Positions 1-11,116 of a stretch of 64,000 bases of DNA are shown here, one piece after another. Source of the stretch: Ottelia alismoides (lineage: Eukaryota > Streptophyta > Magnoliopsida > Alismatales > Hydrocharitaceae); contig JAZKJV010009779.1 in the NCBI GenBank assembly GCA_037367405.1, positions 181,725 through 245,724 of the forward strand, read 5' to 3'. The stretch's first letter is position 1; each line of letters begins with the position of its first letter. The position numbers and the translations under genes were made by a program. The notes below the pieces were generated by a model that saw only the letters and a program-made list of their open reading frames with translations, did not search any database and had not been told where the DNA came from.

Positions 1-50
1 TTCATTGATTCATTCATCCATTCCTTTATTTATTTATTCTTTAGATTTTC

Positions 51-126
51 CTATACTCAGTACGAGTTATGTCTTCTCTTTTCTCTCCGATCTATGAGGA
101 CATAGCTCAAGCTAAGTATAGGGGGG
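51..126 (+). repeat. Long hairpin with G-run (element A copy)
   Basis: An imperfect stem of about 23 bp: CTATACTCAGTACGAG... on the left pairs with ...CTCAAGCTAAGTATAG on the right, which is followed by GGGGGG. It is the same unit as 41329-41407 (element C), 53485-53562 (element D, reverse) and about 32190-32260 (element B, reverse). Confidence 0.7.
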
Positions 127-2065
127 TCGTATATACTGCGTATATACTTTAGCCATAACTCGTACTTTCGTATTTTCTTAATAAATATGGCTAAAAATTC
201 CTTAAAATTCATTAAAAATTCTTAATAAAAAGATGTGATTATTCCTCAAATTCTTTTTGTATATACTGATTAATAAATCAGGTGAAAATGTTTTTTGCAA
301 AATGTTTGAAAAATAGTTTGAAAATCTTTGTGAACATCTATTGAAAACTATTTTGAAAATATTTTGTTTCGTGTTTTCAACCTGTGTAAAATGTGTGGTT
401 TGTAAAACTTCTTTTCTTTGTGTGAAATAAAATGTTTGAAAAATGATTTGCAAATGGTTTGAAAAATGGTTGCAAAAATGATTTGAAAAACCTATATATA
501 CTGTTTTGAAAGACTTTGCAAAATGACTTTCAAATGTGTGTAAAATGTTTGTAAAAATTATTTTGGACTATAGTTTTCAAAAATTGTGTGAAAATTGTTT
601 TCAAATAAGTTTGAGGAATATACACATCACACCAAAATCCACTATATGTATAAAATTGATCACTTACCCTTGTAAATTCTAAAAGCCACTTCTTGTATAT
701 ATGAAGAAGCACTCCCGTATACATATTTTCACCTAGTTTTTAGCCAAAACTTTTTGTTTTCAAAATTCCCAAAAACATTTGCAAAATTAAAATCCAAAAA
801 CATTTGAAAAATCTTTTTGAAAAAGACAAAAAAATGCATCTGCATATGCATCATCATCATCTTTTCAAAAATCCATAAAAAGTTCAAAATCTTTGAAAAT
901 TGCATCACAAAAATATTTTCTGCGTTGCATTGCATAGCATTCGCATTTTTTTTCGGATTGAGTTTGAGAGTCGAACGAGTCTAAGTAAAATCCGAAGATT
1001 GGAGCTTGATTGGACCTTAAAATCTACCTAATAACAGGAACCTTATAGGAACTGGGTTTGAGGTACTTCAGGTCTAGTTGACTTAATTCTTTGAGGATCA
1101 CGAGACTTGGTTCAATGGATTCTTGACTGCCTAAGTAGAGTATTTCGGAGCACACGCACGACTCTTGTTGATAATGACCTCACTTGGACACCTGCACCTT
1201 TCACATGGCTCAACTCAGTTGGAGTGGTGAGGGGATTGGATTTGCCGGTATGAGACGCACACAAGTGGAAACACTTGTCCTCCTCTAGGGAGGGAAGTGC
1301 ACCCCAACCCGTCCAGTGATTAGGAAGTCTAAAGACAGGAGGCTGTGGGTTGCGATAAAGCTTCAAAAGAGGGATAGTCTACTGGCTCAAGAGGAAAAAC
1401 TCCTTATGTAAATGCTGCTGTGAATAGTATTTCAAAAAAAAAAAAAGTCAGGCATGTACAAAAATAAAAAGCCTGCAAGTATGTACAAAGTCAATAAGCA
1501 AGCTTGAGTTACAAAGTCATATCATGTGAGCCTGCAGCAGGATGACTTGACTACACTGGTCTTGAATCCAAGGATAGGTAGCTACACTGGCTACCGTCCA
1601 TTCTTCTCTTCACCCCCTCCTCTTGAGCTGGTTGCCACTTGAACTTAGAAGGGAATACCCCGCTCCTCGAGGATGGAGTTGCTGGATTGGGGAATCATTG
1701 GGTTGTCGTACTGGAGAAGTCAGTTTCTTTGTCATTCTAGTTGGGGAGAGCCACCATCACTTACACTGTACAAGTCAAATTCATAGTCGTAAGAGTTTGC
1801 GTATGAGTTGAGATATTTCTGACCTGGCTATTGAGGAGACTTGGACAGAGTTTTGAGATTCTCAGGGACTGTTGGATTTCAAATTTGGTTCTCATTAAGG
1901 TTCCGCCCGCACTAAAATTCCAAAGGTCCGACTTAAGCTCCAAACTTTGATTTTGTGAAGACAAGTTTGATAATCAAGTTTAGTCCATCTTTCTTCTTTT
2001 TCTTTTCTTTATTTTTCTTTTTCTGCACTTATTGCATAAGTGTTTGCTAGGGACTAGCAAAGGCA

Positions 2066-2077
2066 AGTATAGGGGGA
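2066..2077 (+). promoter_or_regulatory. Polypurine tract of element A
   Basis: AAGTATAGGGGGA lies immediately before the LTR start TGATGAATCC. This is the expected position for priming plus-strand DNA synthesis in an LTR retrotransposon. The same string precedes the 3' LTRs of elements C (42890-42902) and D (51173-51184, minus strand). Confidence 0.8.
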
Positions 2078-5000
2078 TGATGAATCCACGTTTCATCATC
2101 TTTATTCTATCATTTTGGCCTTAAAAACCCTAGTAAATGCATGTAAATAGGCTTAATATAGGCATTTTAGCATTCATGCATATATGTGTAAATATTGTAT
2201 AAAATGCGGTTTTTAAAGCCAAAATAATAGAATAAAGAAAAGAAAAGAAAAAGAATAAAATATTGTAAATATTTTATGACCCGAAACCCCGAGACCTAGG
2301 CATCTTGATGAATAGGTCGACAAGGAATAAAGTAGGGGGAGATAAGGGCCAAAATACAGATAAAATACCTATACTTTTTATTCATTCTTTATTCATTTTT
2401 GGGACCTATTTTTGGTTCCACTTTTTATACATCAAATAAAGAAACTTTGTATATGAAAGTTGTAGATAATAAAATAAAGAAAAATACAAAATTGATTTCA
2501 TTCAAAAATAATGTACAGATAAAAAGTTATGGTCTGAATAAAATTCCAGAATGCCAACTTCCCAGACCCGTATCTCACAAATAAAAACTCCAAATGCAGC
2601 GTACTCACCTTTAATCGTATATAGAAGAAAATAATCTAATTATTGGGGGTGGTTTCGCATTTGGCGGAGCTACGGTTTGAAAGTTGACTTTTGGACCCTC
2701 ATTGTATACTTGTACATATTTAAATATTCAATTTATTATTTATTCATTATTTTTATATTTTTATATTTTTATAATGTTGTAAATAATACTTATAATAAAT
2801 ATGTGCATTAAAATCAGAATAAAAACATAAATAAAATACAAATAAAAATACTTGTATATATTATAATATATAGGTATAATACATTAAGCTATACTTATAC
2901 AAATAACACTTTCATTTTATTAAGTGTATAAAATATATCAGAAAATTAAAATAAAAATATATTTGTGTATATAAAAGTATTTTATAATTTTAGAAAATAA
3001 AAACCAAAATAAAATAAATTAAAAATAACTAAATAAAAATAGAACACTTAACTACATAGATATAGATACCTATAGGGGTATAAATGCAAATTTGTAAAAA
3101 TAAATCTCGAAAAATTAATTAAAAATCAGAATAAAATAATTTATAAAATTACAAGAATTTTTTATTTTATAACCTAATTAAAATAAGGCCATTTATTATT
3201 TTTTATTTGATTTTACAAGGGTTTTTCCCTGGTTGGTCCACGTGGACCAACCAGGTTGGTCTGACAGTTGACCTCTGGTCAACTGTCTGACCCCCCCCTG
3301 TGGCAGTGTCAGGAACAGGTTGCGACCCATTTTTCATGACTTTTTGGAAGCCACACCGTTCATCCTTTGACCCCGCTTCCTTCATGAAAAATGTACCCCA
3401 TATATCCGTGATGCCCGCTGACCCCTTAGATCCTATTAGATCTTCGTGGTTCGCCCGTGACCGGCCCTCGAAAGTCGCCACTCGACCATAGTTAAAAACG
3501 GACCCCCGACTTCCCTTGATTTTTTGATCCCTCTTCCACCACCAAAATCCTAACCTAAGACCTTGAAGACACTCCTGGTGACAGCAGGAGTTCGTTGGGC
3601 GTCTCATTGGACCGCGGTGGCGTCGAATTGAGGCCGATCCCCTTGCCGAAGTGGTCGCCGGAGCACCTTGCCCGTGCGCGTTGGTGAGGCATTTCTTCCC
3701 CTTTCTACCCCGCTTTTCTTCTTGTTCTGTGAAGCCTTAGAGTCAGGAAGCCACGGTAGTTGGTCTCCTCTCAAGATTTTTGACTGCCAACCATTCTATC
3801 ATCGCGGCGCACCGCGGCCGGCATCGAGTTTCGCCGGCCATCCCCATCGCTTTATTTTGCTATTTCCCTGTGAGAAATACGCCGCGAGGTTGGGGCATTT
3901 TGCCCCCAACCTCTTCACCCCTTTATCTGCAGGTTCCAGGAGCCATCGACCCCCATTTGGGGTCGATTTTGAACGGACTGAGGCACCTGGAGGCGCCATC
4001 TTCTCCAGCGTCAATCATCGTCACCGGCGCTCCAGGGGCTTCGCGGAGGCCGTCACCGGAAGAGGAGGAGCTTTGGCTCCATTTTGGCATCGTGTTCATC
4101 AGTCCTGGTGGTCGGAGGAGCGCCGGAGGATCATCCGAAACTCGGCCCAGCCGAGTTCGCGGCCTGTTCTTCCAGCCATACTCCGCGCCGTCCGATCGTG
4201 GATCCTCCTCCAGACGTTGCAGCATCCGTTCGATCTTGCCCACTCCCACCGTCAGATCTCGTGGGCAGATCTAATCTCGGCCCTCGAAGGCGAAGGGGCA
4301 TCGGGGCCTAAAGTGCTGACACGTGTTAAGTGGCTTTTGCCACACCGTTGGATGCGCCCTCTTTGCTTGGGTATTTTGCGAATCTTGACCCAGCTTTTTT
4401 GTATTTAATTAGTACTCCGTAATCATGTCTCTGTAGTTATTAACTTTTTGGAGTATTTGCACTTTCCACCCGAGAACTGTTAGCATTTGCAATCTCGACC
4501 CCGCCAGCGAGGTGCACGTGCCCGTGCATGTGCATCTGGCTATTTTGCATTTAAGGGTCTGTAGTTTCTTTAATTGTTCGTTAATACTTAAACATTGTTG
4601 TAAGGTGCTAATTTTAGTGACATTTTGCATTAGCCCCCTAAAGGATGATAATTGCGCATATATCCTCCCCAGGTGCGCGTGCCTATGCGCGTGCTGCTTG
4701 GATTTTTGCGGGCATACCCTTGGCACTATGAGCATTTCTTTTTAATCGAACAAGTAGCTTGTTTAGTTATAATCTTGCTGTAAAAATTGCGTAGAGGCCC
4801 TTGGATTTTCCGAGAATTGCACAAACACCCCTGCGAGCATGGTTTTTCTTTTTGTTGCTTGTATTTTTGCACGCATCTAGAAAACCCTAAAAAATCCATA
4901 AAAATCAACTTAAGTCCCTGTTGCATAGTACTTCCACGCCAGATTTTTATTTTTTATAAATATTGCATTTTATTATTTACAAAAATTCAAAAATAGCCAT

Positions 5001-5806
5001 TTTCAGCACTGTTTGCATTAGAAAATCACTAAAAAATATAAAAACACTCCAGAAAAATTCCAAAAAAATATATTTTGTGTCTTTTAGTTTGTTTTATCTC
5101 CCAGCCAAAAATCATTAAAAATCTCATAAGAAAAACGCTAAAAATTTAAAAACACTCAAAAACTTCAAAAAAATATAAAAAATAGTAGAAAAATCCAAAA
5201 ATAGCAAACTCAGTTCCTGTTTGTTCTTTATTTTGTCCTTTTTATTGGAAAAATAGTGTGAAAGATTTTGGTTGCTGTTTGTTAATTTTAACTTGCATTT
5301 TTGTCACAGCCAGCCCTATTTCCACTGTTTAGCCCTATTTCAGTAATTAAAAATACCAAAAACACCTAGAAAAATCCCCAAAAATCACAAAAACAGTAGA
5401 AAACCCTAAAAATACCAAAAACATTTTATTTCTGAATTTTTGAGTATTTTTTGTGCATTTTTATAAATGTTTTAGTTTGTCTTTTATTACTTTGCCTTTA
5501 CTTTCCAATATTGAAAAAAGATAAAAAAAATAATATAAAATATAAAATATAAAAATTAGAAAATTAAAAATCAAATACAAAATTAAAAAAAAAAGAAATA
5601 AAAAAAAATAAAAATAAAAAACCCACAAAAATTTTAGATTGGTTAAGTAACTTGTTAGACCTAGGTTTGGATTTTTATCTGTGCTCTCCACCTTTGCTCC
5701 TTGTGTTCGACCCCTACTTGCTTGCCATTGTACATTTTTAGTAGGGTATAATAAATTTTAATCCTTGCTAGTCATTCTCTGATTGATTGTGTGGGTTAAT
5801 TGTTGA
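2078..5806 (+). mobile_element. 3' LTR of element A, truncated at its end
   Basis: It begins TGATGAATCC directly after the polypurine tract and corresponds to the reverse complement of the 3' LTR of element D (46922-51172, 4251 bp). Order: AT-rich first kilobase, G-box and W-box palindromes at 3231-3291, a GC-rich stretch (3600-4330), then a long AT-rich end. Similarity to the D LTR is still visible at GTGGGTTAATTG (about 5792-5803) and then stops, so the last 110-120 bp are missing, including the terminal TTCATCA. The copia sequence starts at that break. Open frames such as 3668-4408 are uninterrupted only because of GC content and resemble no protein I know. Confidence 0.75.
3231..3291. promoter_or_regulatory. 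Palindromic G-box and W-box cluster in the LTR
   Basis: Positions 3231-3252 are a perfect 22-bp palindrome centred on the G-box core CACGTG. Positions 3257-3272 and 3276-3291 form a 16-bp inverted repeat with one mismatch and a 3-nt loop, built around TTGACC/GGTCAA (W-box core TTGAC). The position in the LTR suggests U3 promoter elements; activity is inferred. Confidence 0.5.
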
Positions 5807-5878
5807 AGACCGAGGAAGTTTGAGCAGTCGCACCAGCGACAGTGAGTCTGACTTGTCAGACCGCTATTTAGCGGCTCT

Positions 5879-6225
5879 CGCATTCTCGCTTTTCACCTGT
5901 ACACATCGCTTCGTGGCATGTTCGAGAAGCTCTATAGCACCATTCCGCTTACAACCACGCCGGAACAGCAGAAGACGTTCCGCAACGCCACTATGGTTGG
6001 CGTTTTGCTTGCTGCCTTAGACCCGGAGTACGAGGCGGCCCGTGCTCAGATCCTAGCAGATGCCACCATCCCACCGATGGAAGAGGTATACATGAGGCTC
6101 AGTCGTGTACCTGTTCCGTCCACTACAGCGACTGCGACTCCGTCAGCAATGGCAGTTTCCAGGGGACGTGGTAGTTCGTCCTCATTTCGTGGTAGAGGAA
6201 GTGGTGGACGTGGTCGCGAGGTCGC
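5879..6225 (+). pseudogene. Copia gag, C-terminal fragment, frameshifted from pol
   Basis: The frame through the ATG at 5918 reads SLRGMFEKLYSTIPLTTT, followed by a leucine/alanine-rich helix and a serine/glycine/arginine-rich linker (RGRGSGGRGR). This resembles the C-terminal half of the UBN2-type gag domain of plant copia elements. The CCHC knuckle that should follow is not in this frame. It is in the pol frame (CSFCRRTGHSEDTC, about 6238-6279), so a one- or two-base indel near 6210-6235 separates the two. The gag N-terminus is absent, so no functional capsid protein can be made. Confidence 0.7.
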
Positions 6226-6228
6226 ATA

Positions 6229-9200
6229 CGTTCCACGTGCTCATTCTGCCGCCGTACTGGTCACTCGGAGGATACGTGCTATTCCAAGCACGGCTTCCCT
6301 CCTTCTGCACGTGTCGCGGATCATGTTCAGGGTCCTTCAGCTCCTTCTACAGACCACAGGTTCGAAGAGTTGGTGGCACGGCTTCGTGATATCATGCCTC
6401 AATCGTCGCCAGAGAGTACTGAAGTTTCTGATATTGCAGCCTCGGCGTCAGCCAGTACATCCGCTTCTGCTAGTGCTTCAGGTAGTCCTTCAGTCTCATC
6501 TCATTGCCATGATCTCACAGGATGGATTGTCGACTCTGGAGCTACCCATCATCTATGCCGTGAGAAAGATATTTTGCAGTCCTACAGAGCAGTACAGCCT
6601 GGTCGCTCTGTACTCATTGCTGATGGCACTCACTCTCCTATCATCGGTCAGGGGGAGATGGCTTTGCTACCTTCTATGCACTTACAGAATGTTCTACATG
6701 CTCCAGATTTCTCAATGAATCTCTTATCCATTAGTCAGATTACACGTGATTTGCACTGTCGTGCTATTTTTGATCCATCGTCTGTTATTTTTCAGGACAT
6801 ACTGACAGGCATGGTGATTGGCTGTGGTTCTGAGCACAATGGCCTCTATCGTCTAGTCCGTAACTCCTACGCTGGCGTCTCACTTCATTCCCAAGGCGCC
6901 GTATCTCCGTACACCTGGCATCTTCGGTTCGGTCATCTGCCCCTGCAGAAGATGCGTCACCTACTGCCTCAGATATCTCCAAGTTCCTCATTTCGTTGTG
7001 AAGCGTGTCAGTTAGGGAAGCACCATAGATCTAGCTTCCCAGGTCGTCAGAGTCGGAGCAGTCGCTCCCCGTTTGAATTACTTCATGTTGACATTTGGGG
7101 TCCAAGTCGTGTCCCAGATCATCAGGGGCACAGGTTCTATTTAGTAGTGGTTGATGATTTCTCTCGAGTGTCCTGGACGTTTCTTCTGAAAAATAAATCT
7201 GAAGCAGGAAGTGTTATCCAAAATCTTGTTAATGAAATCCAAAATGTTTTCTCTTCTACTGTTAAGTATGTTCGAACTGATAATGCATTGGAGTTCTGCA
7301 CTCGGTCTCTTGCTAACTTTCTTTCTTCAAAAGGCATTGTTCATCAAACCACATGTGCTTACACATCACAACAAAATGGAGTTGCGGAACGAAAACATCG
7401 ACATTTCCTTGATATTGCTCGCACATTACTCATTCAAAGTTGTGCTCCATTATCTTTTTGGGGAGATGCCATCCTTACAGCATGTTATCTAGTCAACCGA
7501 ATGCCTACAACTGTTCTTGGGGAAAAGTCCCCAATCTCTGTTCTTTTTCCGGACAGAGATTTGTTCGCTCTTACACCTCGGGTCTTCGGCACTGTTGCGT
7601 TTGTTCACCGCTTATCTCCAGGACTTGATAAGCTCTCTCCTAGGGCTATCAAGTGTGTTTTTGTGGGTTACTCCAGGACACAGAAAGGATATCGCTGCTA
7701 TGATCCTATCCATGACATGTACTATGTGAGTGCAGACGTTACCTTTTTCGAACCTGTCATGTATTTCTCACCTGCGGGTGACAGACTGGCCTCCTCCACT
7801 TCTTCGGATTCCAATGTCTTTGTCCCACCACCGCCAAGCATGGGTCAATCCTCTACTCCACCAACACTACCACCACCACCACCACCACCACCACCACCTC
7901 CTCCAGTTGTCCCTTACACTAAGTTCTATACGAGGCGAACAGGCCCTGCTCAAGCTACAAGTCAACCATCCACCACGCCTCAGGTTTGCTCTGAAATTAA
8001 CACTATTGATGGTTTAGAGAATGCACCTGTGCAGGAATCTTTACTACAGGAGGAGGAGCAACCGGCCAGCACAGTCTTGGATGATTTGGATCGGCCCATT
8101 GCTCATAGGAAGCAGTGCAGACAGTGTGCCACATATCCCCTTGCCTCTCATGTATCCTTTCATAGACTCACTGGGGACTTTAAGAAGTTTGCAGCTGCTG
8201 TATCGTCAGTTGAGATCCCACGGACCTATCAGGATGCTATGAAGATTGAATGCTGGCGTCTTGCAATGGAAGAGGAAATGCGTGCATTGCAGTCTAGGGG
8301 AACATGGTCACTTGTCCCCATTCCTCCAGGTGCCTCAGTAGTAAGTTGCAAGTGGGTTTTTACAGTGAAATATCATGCGGATGGCCGTCTAGACAGATAC
8401 AAGGCCAGACTCGTCGCACGAGGATTTACCCAGACATATGGTGTAGATTATTTGGATACCTTCTCACCGGTGGCGAGACACTCTACTCTTCGCATCCTTC
8501 TTTCAGTTGCAGTGGTACGTGACTGGCCTATCTTCCAACTTGATGTTAAGAATGCCTTTTTGTATGGTGATCTACAGGAGGAAGTCTACATGCAGCAGCC
8601 ACCTGGGTTCGCTGCTGAGGGGGAGTCTCAGAAGGTGTGCAGACTTCATAAGGCTATCTATGGCCTTAAACAGAGTCCTCGAGCATGGTTCCAAAAGCTC
8701 TACCAGATTATTGAACGGCAAGGGTTCAGAAGATCAAATGCGGACCACTCATTGTTCGTCCGGAAGACCCAAAGAGGTACCATTGTTGTTATGGTATATG
8801 TTGATGACATATTGGTCACTGGAGATGATGCACAGGGGGTTGAGATAACCAAGTCTATGTTGGGCAGCCAGTTCATTACAAAGGATCTAGGCACAATACG
8901 ATATTTTCTGGGGATAGAATTTGCAAGAAATGCACAAGGAATGGTGATGACCCAAAGAAAATATGTCACAGATTTGCTTGTTGAAACAGGAATGACTGGA
9001 TGCAGACCTTCAAGTACACCTATGGACCCGAGTATGAAGCTATACGATGATGATACTGAGGAGGTGGACAAGAGAAGGTATAGAGAAATGGTGGGTAAGC
9101 TCTTATATATCACTATAACTCGACCGGATATTGCCCTTGCAGTCAACCGGGTGAGTCAATTCATGGAGCAGCTGAGGCAAGTACATTTGGATGCCTTGTA

Positions 9201-9750
9201 CATGATATTGAGATATCTGAAGTCTTCCCCAGGCACAGGGTTGCTATTCAAGAAAGAGACAGATCTGTCTATTTCAGCTTGTGCAGATGCAGATTATGCT
9301 GGATGTCCAAGGGATCGTAAGTCTACTTCTGGATTTGCTATCTTCATAGGAAGCTCTTTAGTCTCTTGGAAAAGCAAGAAGCAGACTGTTGTGGCAAGAT
9401 CCAGTGCCGAATCTGAGTACAGAGCCATGGCACAGGCAAGCACAGAAATGATGTGGGTTAAAGCAGTCTTAGAAGATCTGAATATTGATGTTCCCTTGCC
9501 CATGAATCTTCAATGTGATAATCAGGCAGCATTATTTATTGCCAACAATCCAGCCTTCCATGAGAGAACCAAGCACATAGAGGTGGATTGTCATTACACT
9601 AGGGACATGATTCAGAAGGGCTTCATCTCCACGTCTCACGTCAGTTCAGAGGATCAGACAGCGGACATATTTACTAAGCCATTGCTCAGAGGACCTTTCC
9701 AGAGATGTTCTTCCAAGCTGAGCATGATAGATATCTATGCTCCATCTTGA
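6229..9750 (+). CDS. Copia polyprotein: zinc knuckle, protease, integrase, reverse transcriptase, RNase H
   Basis: One long open frame (over 1150 codons, stop TGA 9748-9750). A CX2CX4HX4C knuckle is at the start. The protease motif WIVDSGATHHLC is near 6520-6560. The integrase HHCC finger (WHLRFGHL...CEACQLGKH) is at about 6916-7026, and the catalytic Asp-Asp-Glu lie in LLHVDIWGP, RTDNALEF and NGVAERKHR. A polyproline tract follows (7858-7903). The RT has KWVFTVKYHADG, QLDVKNAFLYGDL and the active site YVDDILVTG (about 8798-8824). RNase H has DADYAGCP, KSTSGF and SSAESEYRAM. The C-terminus ends ADIFTKPLL, typical of copia pol. Domain order (integrase before RT) is diagnostic of Ty1/copia. No in-frame stop is present, so insertion may be fairly recent, but the element cannot be autonomous without its 5' end. 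The true start is not visible; the 6370 codon is TTG. Confidence 0.9.
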   Translation, partial: RSTCSFCRRTGHSEDTCYSKHGFPPSARVADHVQGPSAPSTDHRFEELVARLRDIMPQSSPESTEVSDIAASASASTSASASASGSPSVSSHCHDLTGWIVDSGATHHLCREKDILQSYRAVQPGRSVLIADGTHSPIIGQGEMALLPSMHLQNVLHAPDFSMNLLSISQITRDLHCRAIFDPSSVIFQDILTGMVIGCGSEHNGLYRLVRNSYAGVSLHSQGAVSPYTWHLRFGHLPLQKMRHLLPQISPSSSFRCEACQLGKHHRSSFPGRQSRSSRSPFELLHVDIWGPSRVPDHQGHRFYLVVVDDFSRVSWTFLLKNKSEAGSVIQNLVNEIQNVFSSTVKYVRTDNALEFCTRSLANFLSSKGIVHQTTCAYTSQQNGVAERKHRHFLDIARTLLIQSCAPLSFWGDAILTACYLVNRMPTTVLGEKSPISVLFPDRDLFALTPRVFGTVAFVHRLSPGLDKLSPRAIKCVFVGYSRTQKGYRCYDPIHDMYYVSADVTFFEPVMYFSPAGDRLASSTSSDSNVFVPPPPSMGQSSTPPTLPPPPPPPPPPPPVVPYTKFYTRRTGPAQATSQPSTTPQVCSEINTIDGLENAPVQESLLQEEEQPASTVLDDLDRPIAHRKQCRQCATYPLASHVSFHRLTGDFKKFAAAVSSVEIPRTYQDAMKIECWRLAMEEEMRALQSRGTWSLVPIPPGASVVSCKWVFTVKYHADGRLDRYKARLVARGFTQTYGVDYLDTFSPVARHSTLRILLSVAVVRDWPIFQLDVKNAFLYGDLQEEVYMQQPPGFAAEGESQKVCRLHKAIYGLKQSPRAWFQKLYQIIERQGFRRSNADHSLFVRKTQRGTIVVMVYVDDILVTGDDAQGVEITKSMLGSQFITKDLGTIRYFLGIEFARNAQGMVMTQRKYVTDLLVETGMTGCRPSSTPMDPSMKLYDDDTEEVDKRRYREMVGKLLYITITRPDIALAVNRVSQFMEQLRQVHLDALYMILRYLKSSPGTGLLFKKETDLSISACADADYAGCPRDRKSTSGFAIFIGSSLVSWKSKKQTVVARSSAESEYRAMAQASTEMMWVKAVLEDLNIDVPLPMNLQCDNQAALFIANNPAFHERTKHIEVDCHYTRDMIQKGFISTSHVSSEDQTADIFTKPLLRGPFQRCSSKLSMIDIYAPS

Positions 9751-9757
9751 GGGGGAG

Positions 9758-9889
9758 TGTAGAGATAGTTGATAGTCTTCTATGTTATTTCTATTTCTTT
9801 ATGTACTTCTCTTGTAATTTACCCAAGGGCTCTCTCCCTATATAAGAGACCCGAGGGCTCTATGGAATGATTATCGAAGTATTCTAACA
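9758..9889 (+). mobile_element. Copia 3' LTR (short form)
   Basis: It starts TGTAGAGATAG right after the GAGGGGGAG polypurine tract and ends ATTCTAACA at 9889. A TATA box (CTATATAAGAG, about 9838) is inside. A second possible end (CTCTAACA) is at 10142, which would give a 385-bp LTR. Without a 5' LTR the two cannot be told apart. Confidence 0.6.
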
Positions 9890-11116
9890 AATAAAAATAT
9901 AAAACGCTCAAGATTTTACGTGGAACCCTACTACTTAAAGAGCGATATGAAACCACGGGAGAAGGTCTCTAGGGTCGGATCTTCTACTGTGAATCTCCCA
10001 ATGACTACAGGGGGTGTGGAGTTTCTTATATAGCCACACAGATAGACTAGAGTCCCACTTATAAATGATGTGAGGCTAAATAAGAGAACATGTAATTGGA
10101 TCCTGGAGAGATCCAATTACCCATCTTTTACATACTCTAACAAATTCCATCAGATTTAATCATGTTAATGCAGTAATGATAGGTTCATCAATGGAACCAA
10201 AAAGGGGAGGGTGGATGCTTGATAGAGCGGCAAACCTTGGTTGTAGATTTATTGTGATAATAATCTTTTGATTTCTGGTATCAGATATTCAAGAATGTGA
10301 AACATTAAGTTGCTTCCTGACAAAAATGTGTCTTACCTAAGAACACTTCAGATTTTTACAGATCGAAAAATAAAAAGATTCACTTGCATTTAACCTAGTT
10401 TTCCATAATTTTGGAAAAAAAGATTGGCATGTGAATGAAAGAAGGAGAATCTGGGCGACCCTCTTCTGCTTTTAACATCACCAAGTGACATGAACACCAC
10501 ACGAGAAAGGTAAGAGGGGGAGCCGTGATATATTTCTAGAGGGAAATTATATATAGCTTATTTGCTTTGAACACATGCATGCGTTCATGTCTGCCAATCA
10601 CTACCAGGTTTCTTCTTTCTTACATCAAAGTTGACATGCATCCTTCTTTGCATCTTTAATCTTGTCAGCTATATCCTGCATCTGAAAGAGCTTTTGCAAT
10701 TTGCATGCGCATAAAGCTCGGAGATAGCTTTGTCACATTTGGGATTTTTATATATTTACCATATATTATATATTTTCTGATGACTGTCAATTTACACAGT
10801 TGTTGCCCCTCCCCCCTCTTAGGTTTGTAATGACAGGTGGAGGAGATGATATATAATATCGAATAGTGGAAAAATAGTCAGATGATGCATGATGCATAAT
10901 AGCAGAAATAGTCATCTTACAAAAGCTCCTTCATAAAGGATGCTGGATGTCTTTTCCTTCATTTGGCACCATTCTTTTTGAAGCACAGCACTTTGAGGGA
11001 GCAAGTCTTTCCAGCCCCTATTGCCAATCATCTTTACACACACGCACACACACTCTTCATATAAAGTGTAACTAACATGTAATTTTTTCCTTTGCTAGGG
11101 CACCTAGGGATATATA
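9890..11116. other. Non-coding stretch downstream of copia
   Basis: No supportable gene. The first 250 bp (9890-10142) may be the rest of the copia LTR or a second LTR-like sequence, and contain an inverted repeat at 10092-10120 (GTAATTGGATC...GATCCAATTAC). The remainder is AT-rich intergenic DNA with a short CACACA run near 11038-11054. Confidence 0.5.

Larger units (their letters stand above)
1..2077 (+). mobile_element. Element A: 3' non-coding internal region of an Athila-like gypsy retrotransposon
   Basis: No coding frame is supportable here. The stretch matches, in reverse orientation, the region 51173-53560 of element D, and parts match 41330-42902 of element C. Landmarks in order are one long hairpin of the TATACTTAG type near the left edge, an AT-rich block full of TTTGAAAA/TTTGCAAA words, and a more conserved block from about 960 that ends at the polypurine tract. 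The coding part of the element lies to the left of the window. The orientation is fixed by the polypurine tract and the LTR start at 2078. Athila elements often have a long region between pol and the 3' LTR; no env-like frame is readable in it. Confidence 0.75.
5818..9889 (+). mobile_element. 5'-truncated Ty1/copia retrotransposon
   Basis: The recognisable parts in order are a C-terminal piece of gag, a CCHC zinc knuckle, protease, integrase, reverse transcriptase and RNase H, a polypurine tract (about 9749-9757) and one LTR. No 5' LTR, primer-binding site or gag N-terminus is present, and the left boundary falls inside the LTR of element A. The truncation may come from incomplete reverse transcription before insertion or from a later deletion. 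The exact left junction, between about 5806 and 5880, cannot be fixed by eye. Confidence 0.85.

Noticed and set aside
3668..4408. Long plus-strand frame in the LTR of element A
   Set aside because: It lies in a GC-rich part of an LTR, overlaps other open frames on both strands and shows no recognisable domain.
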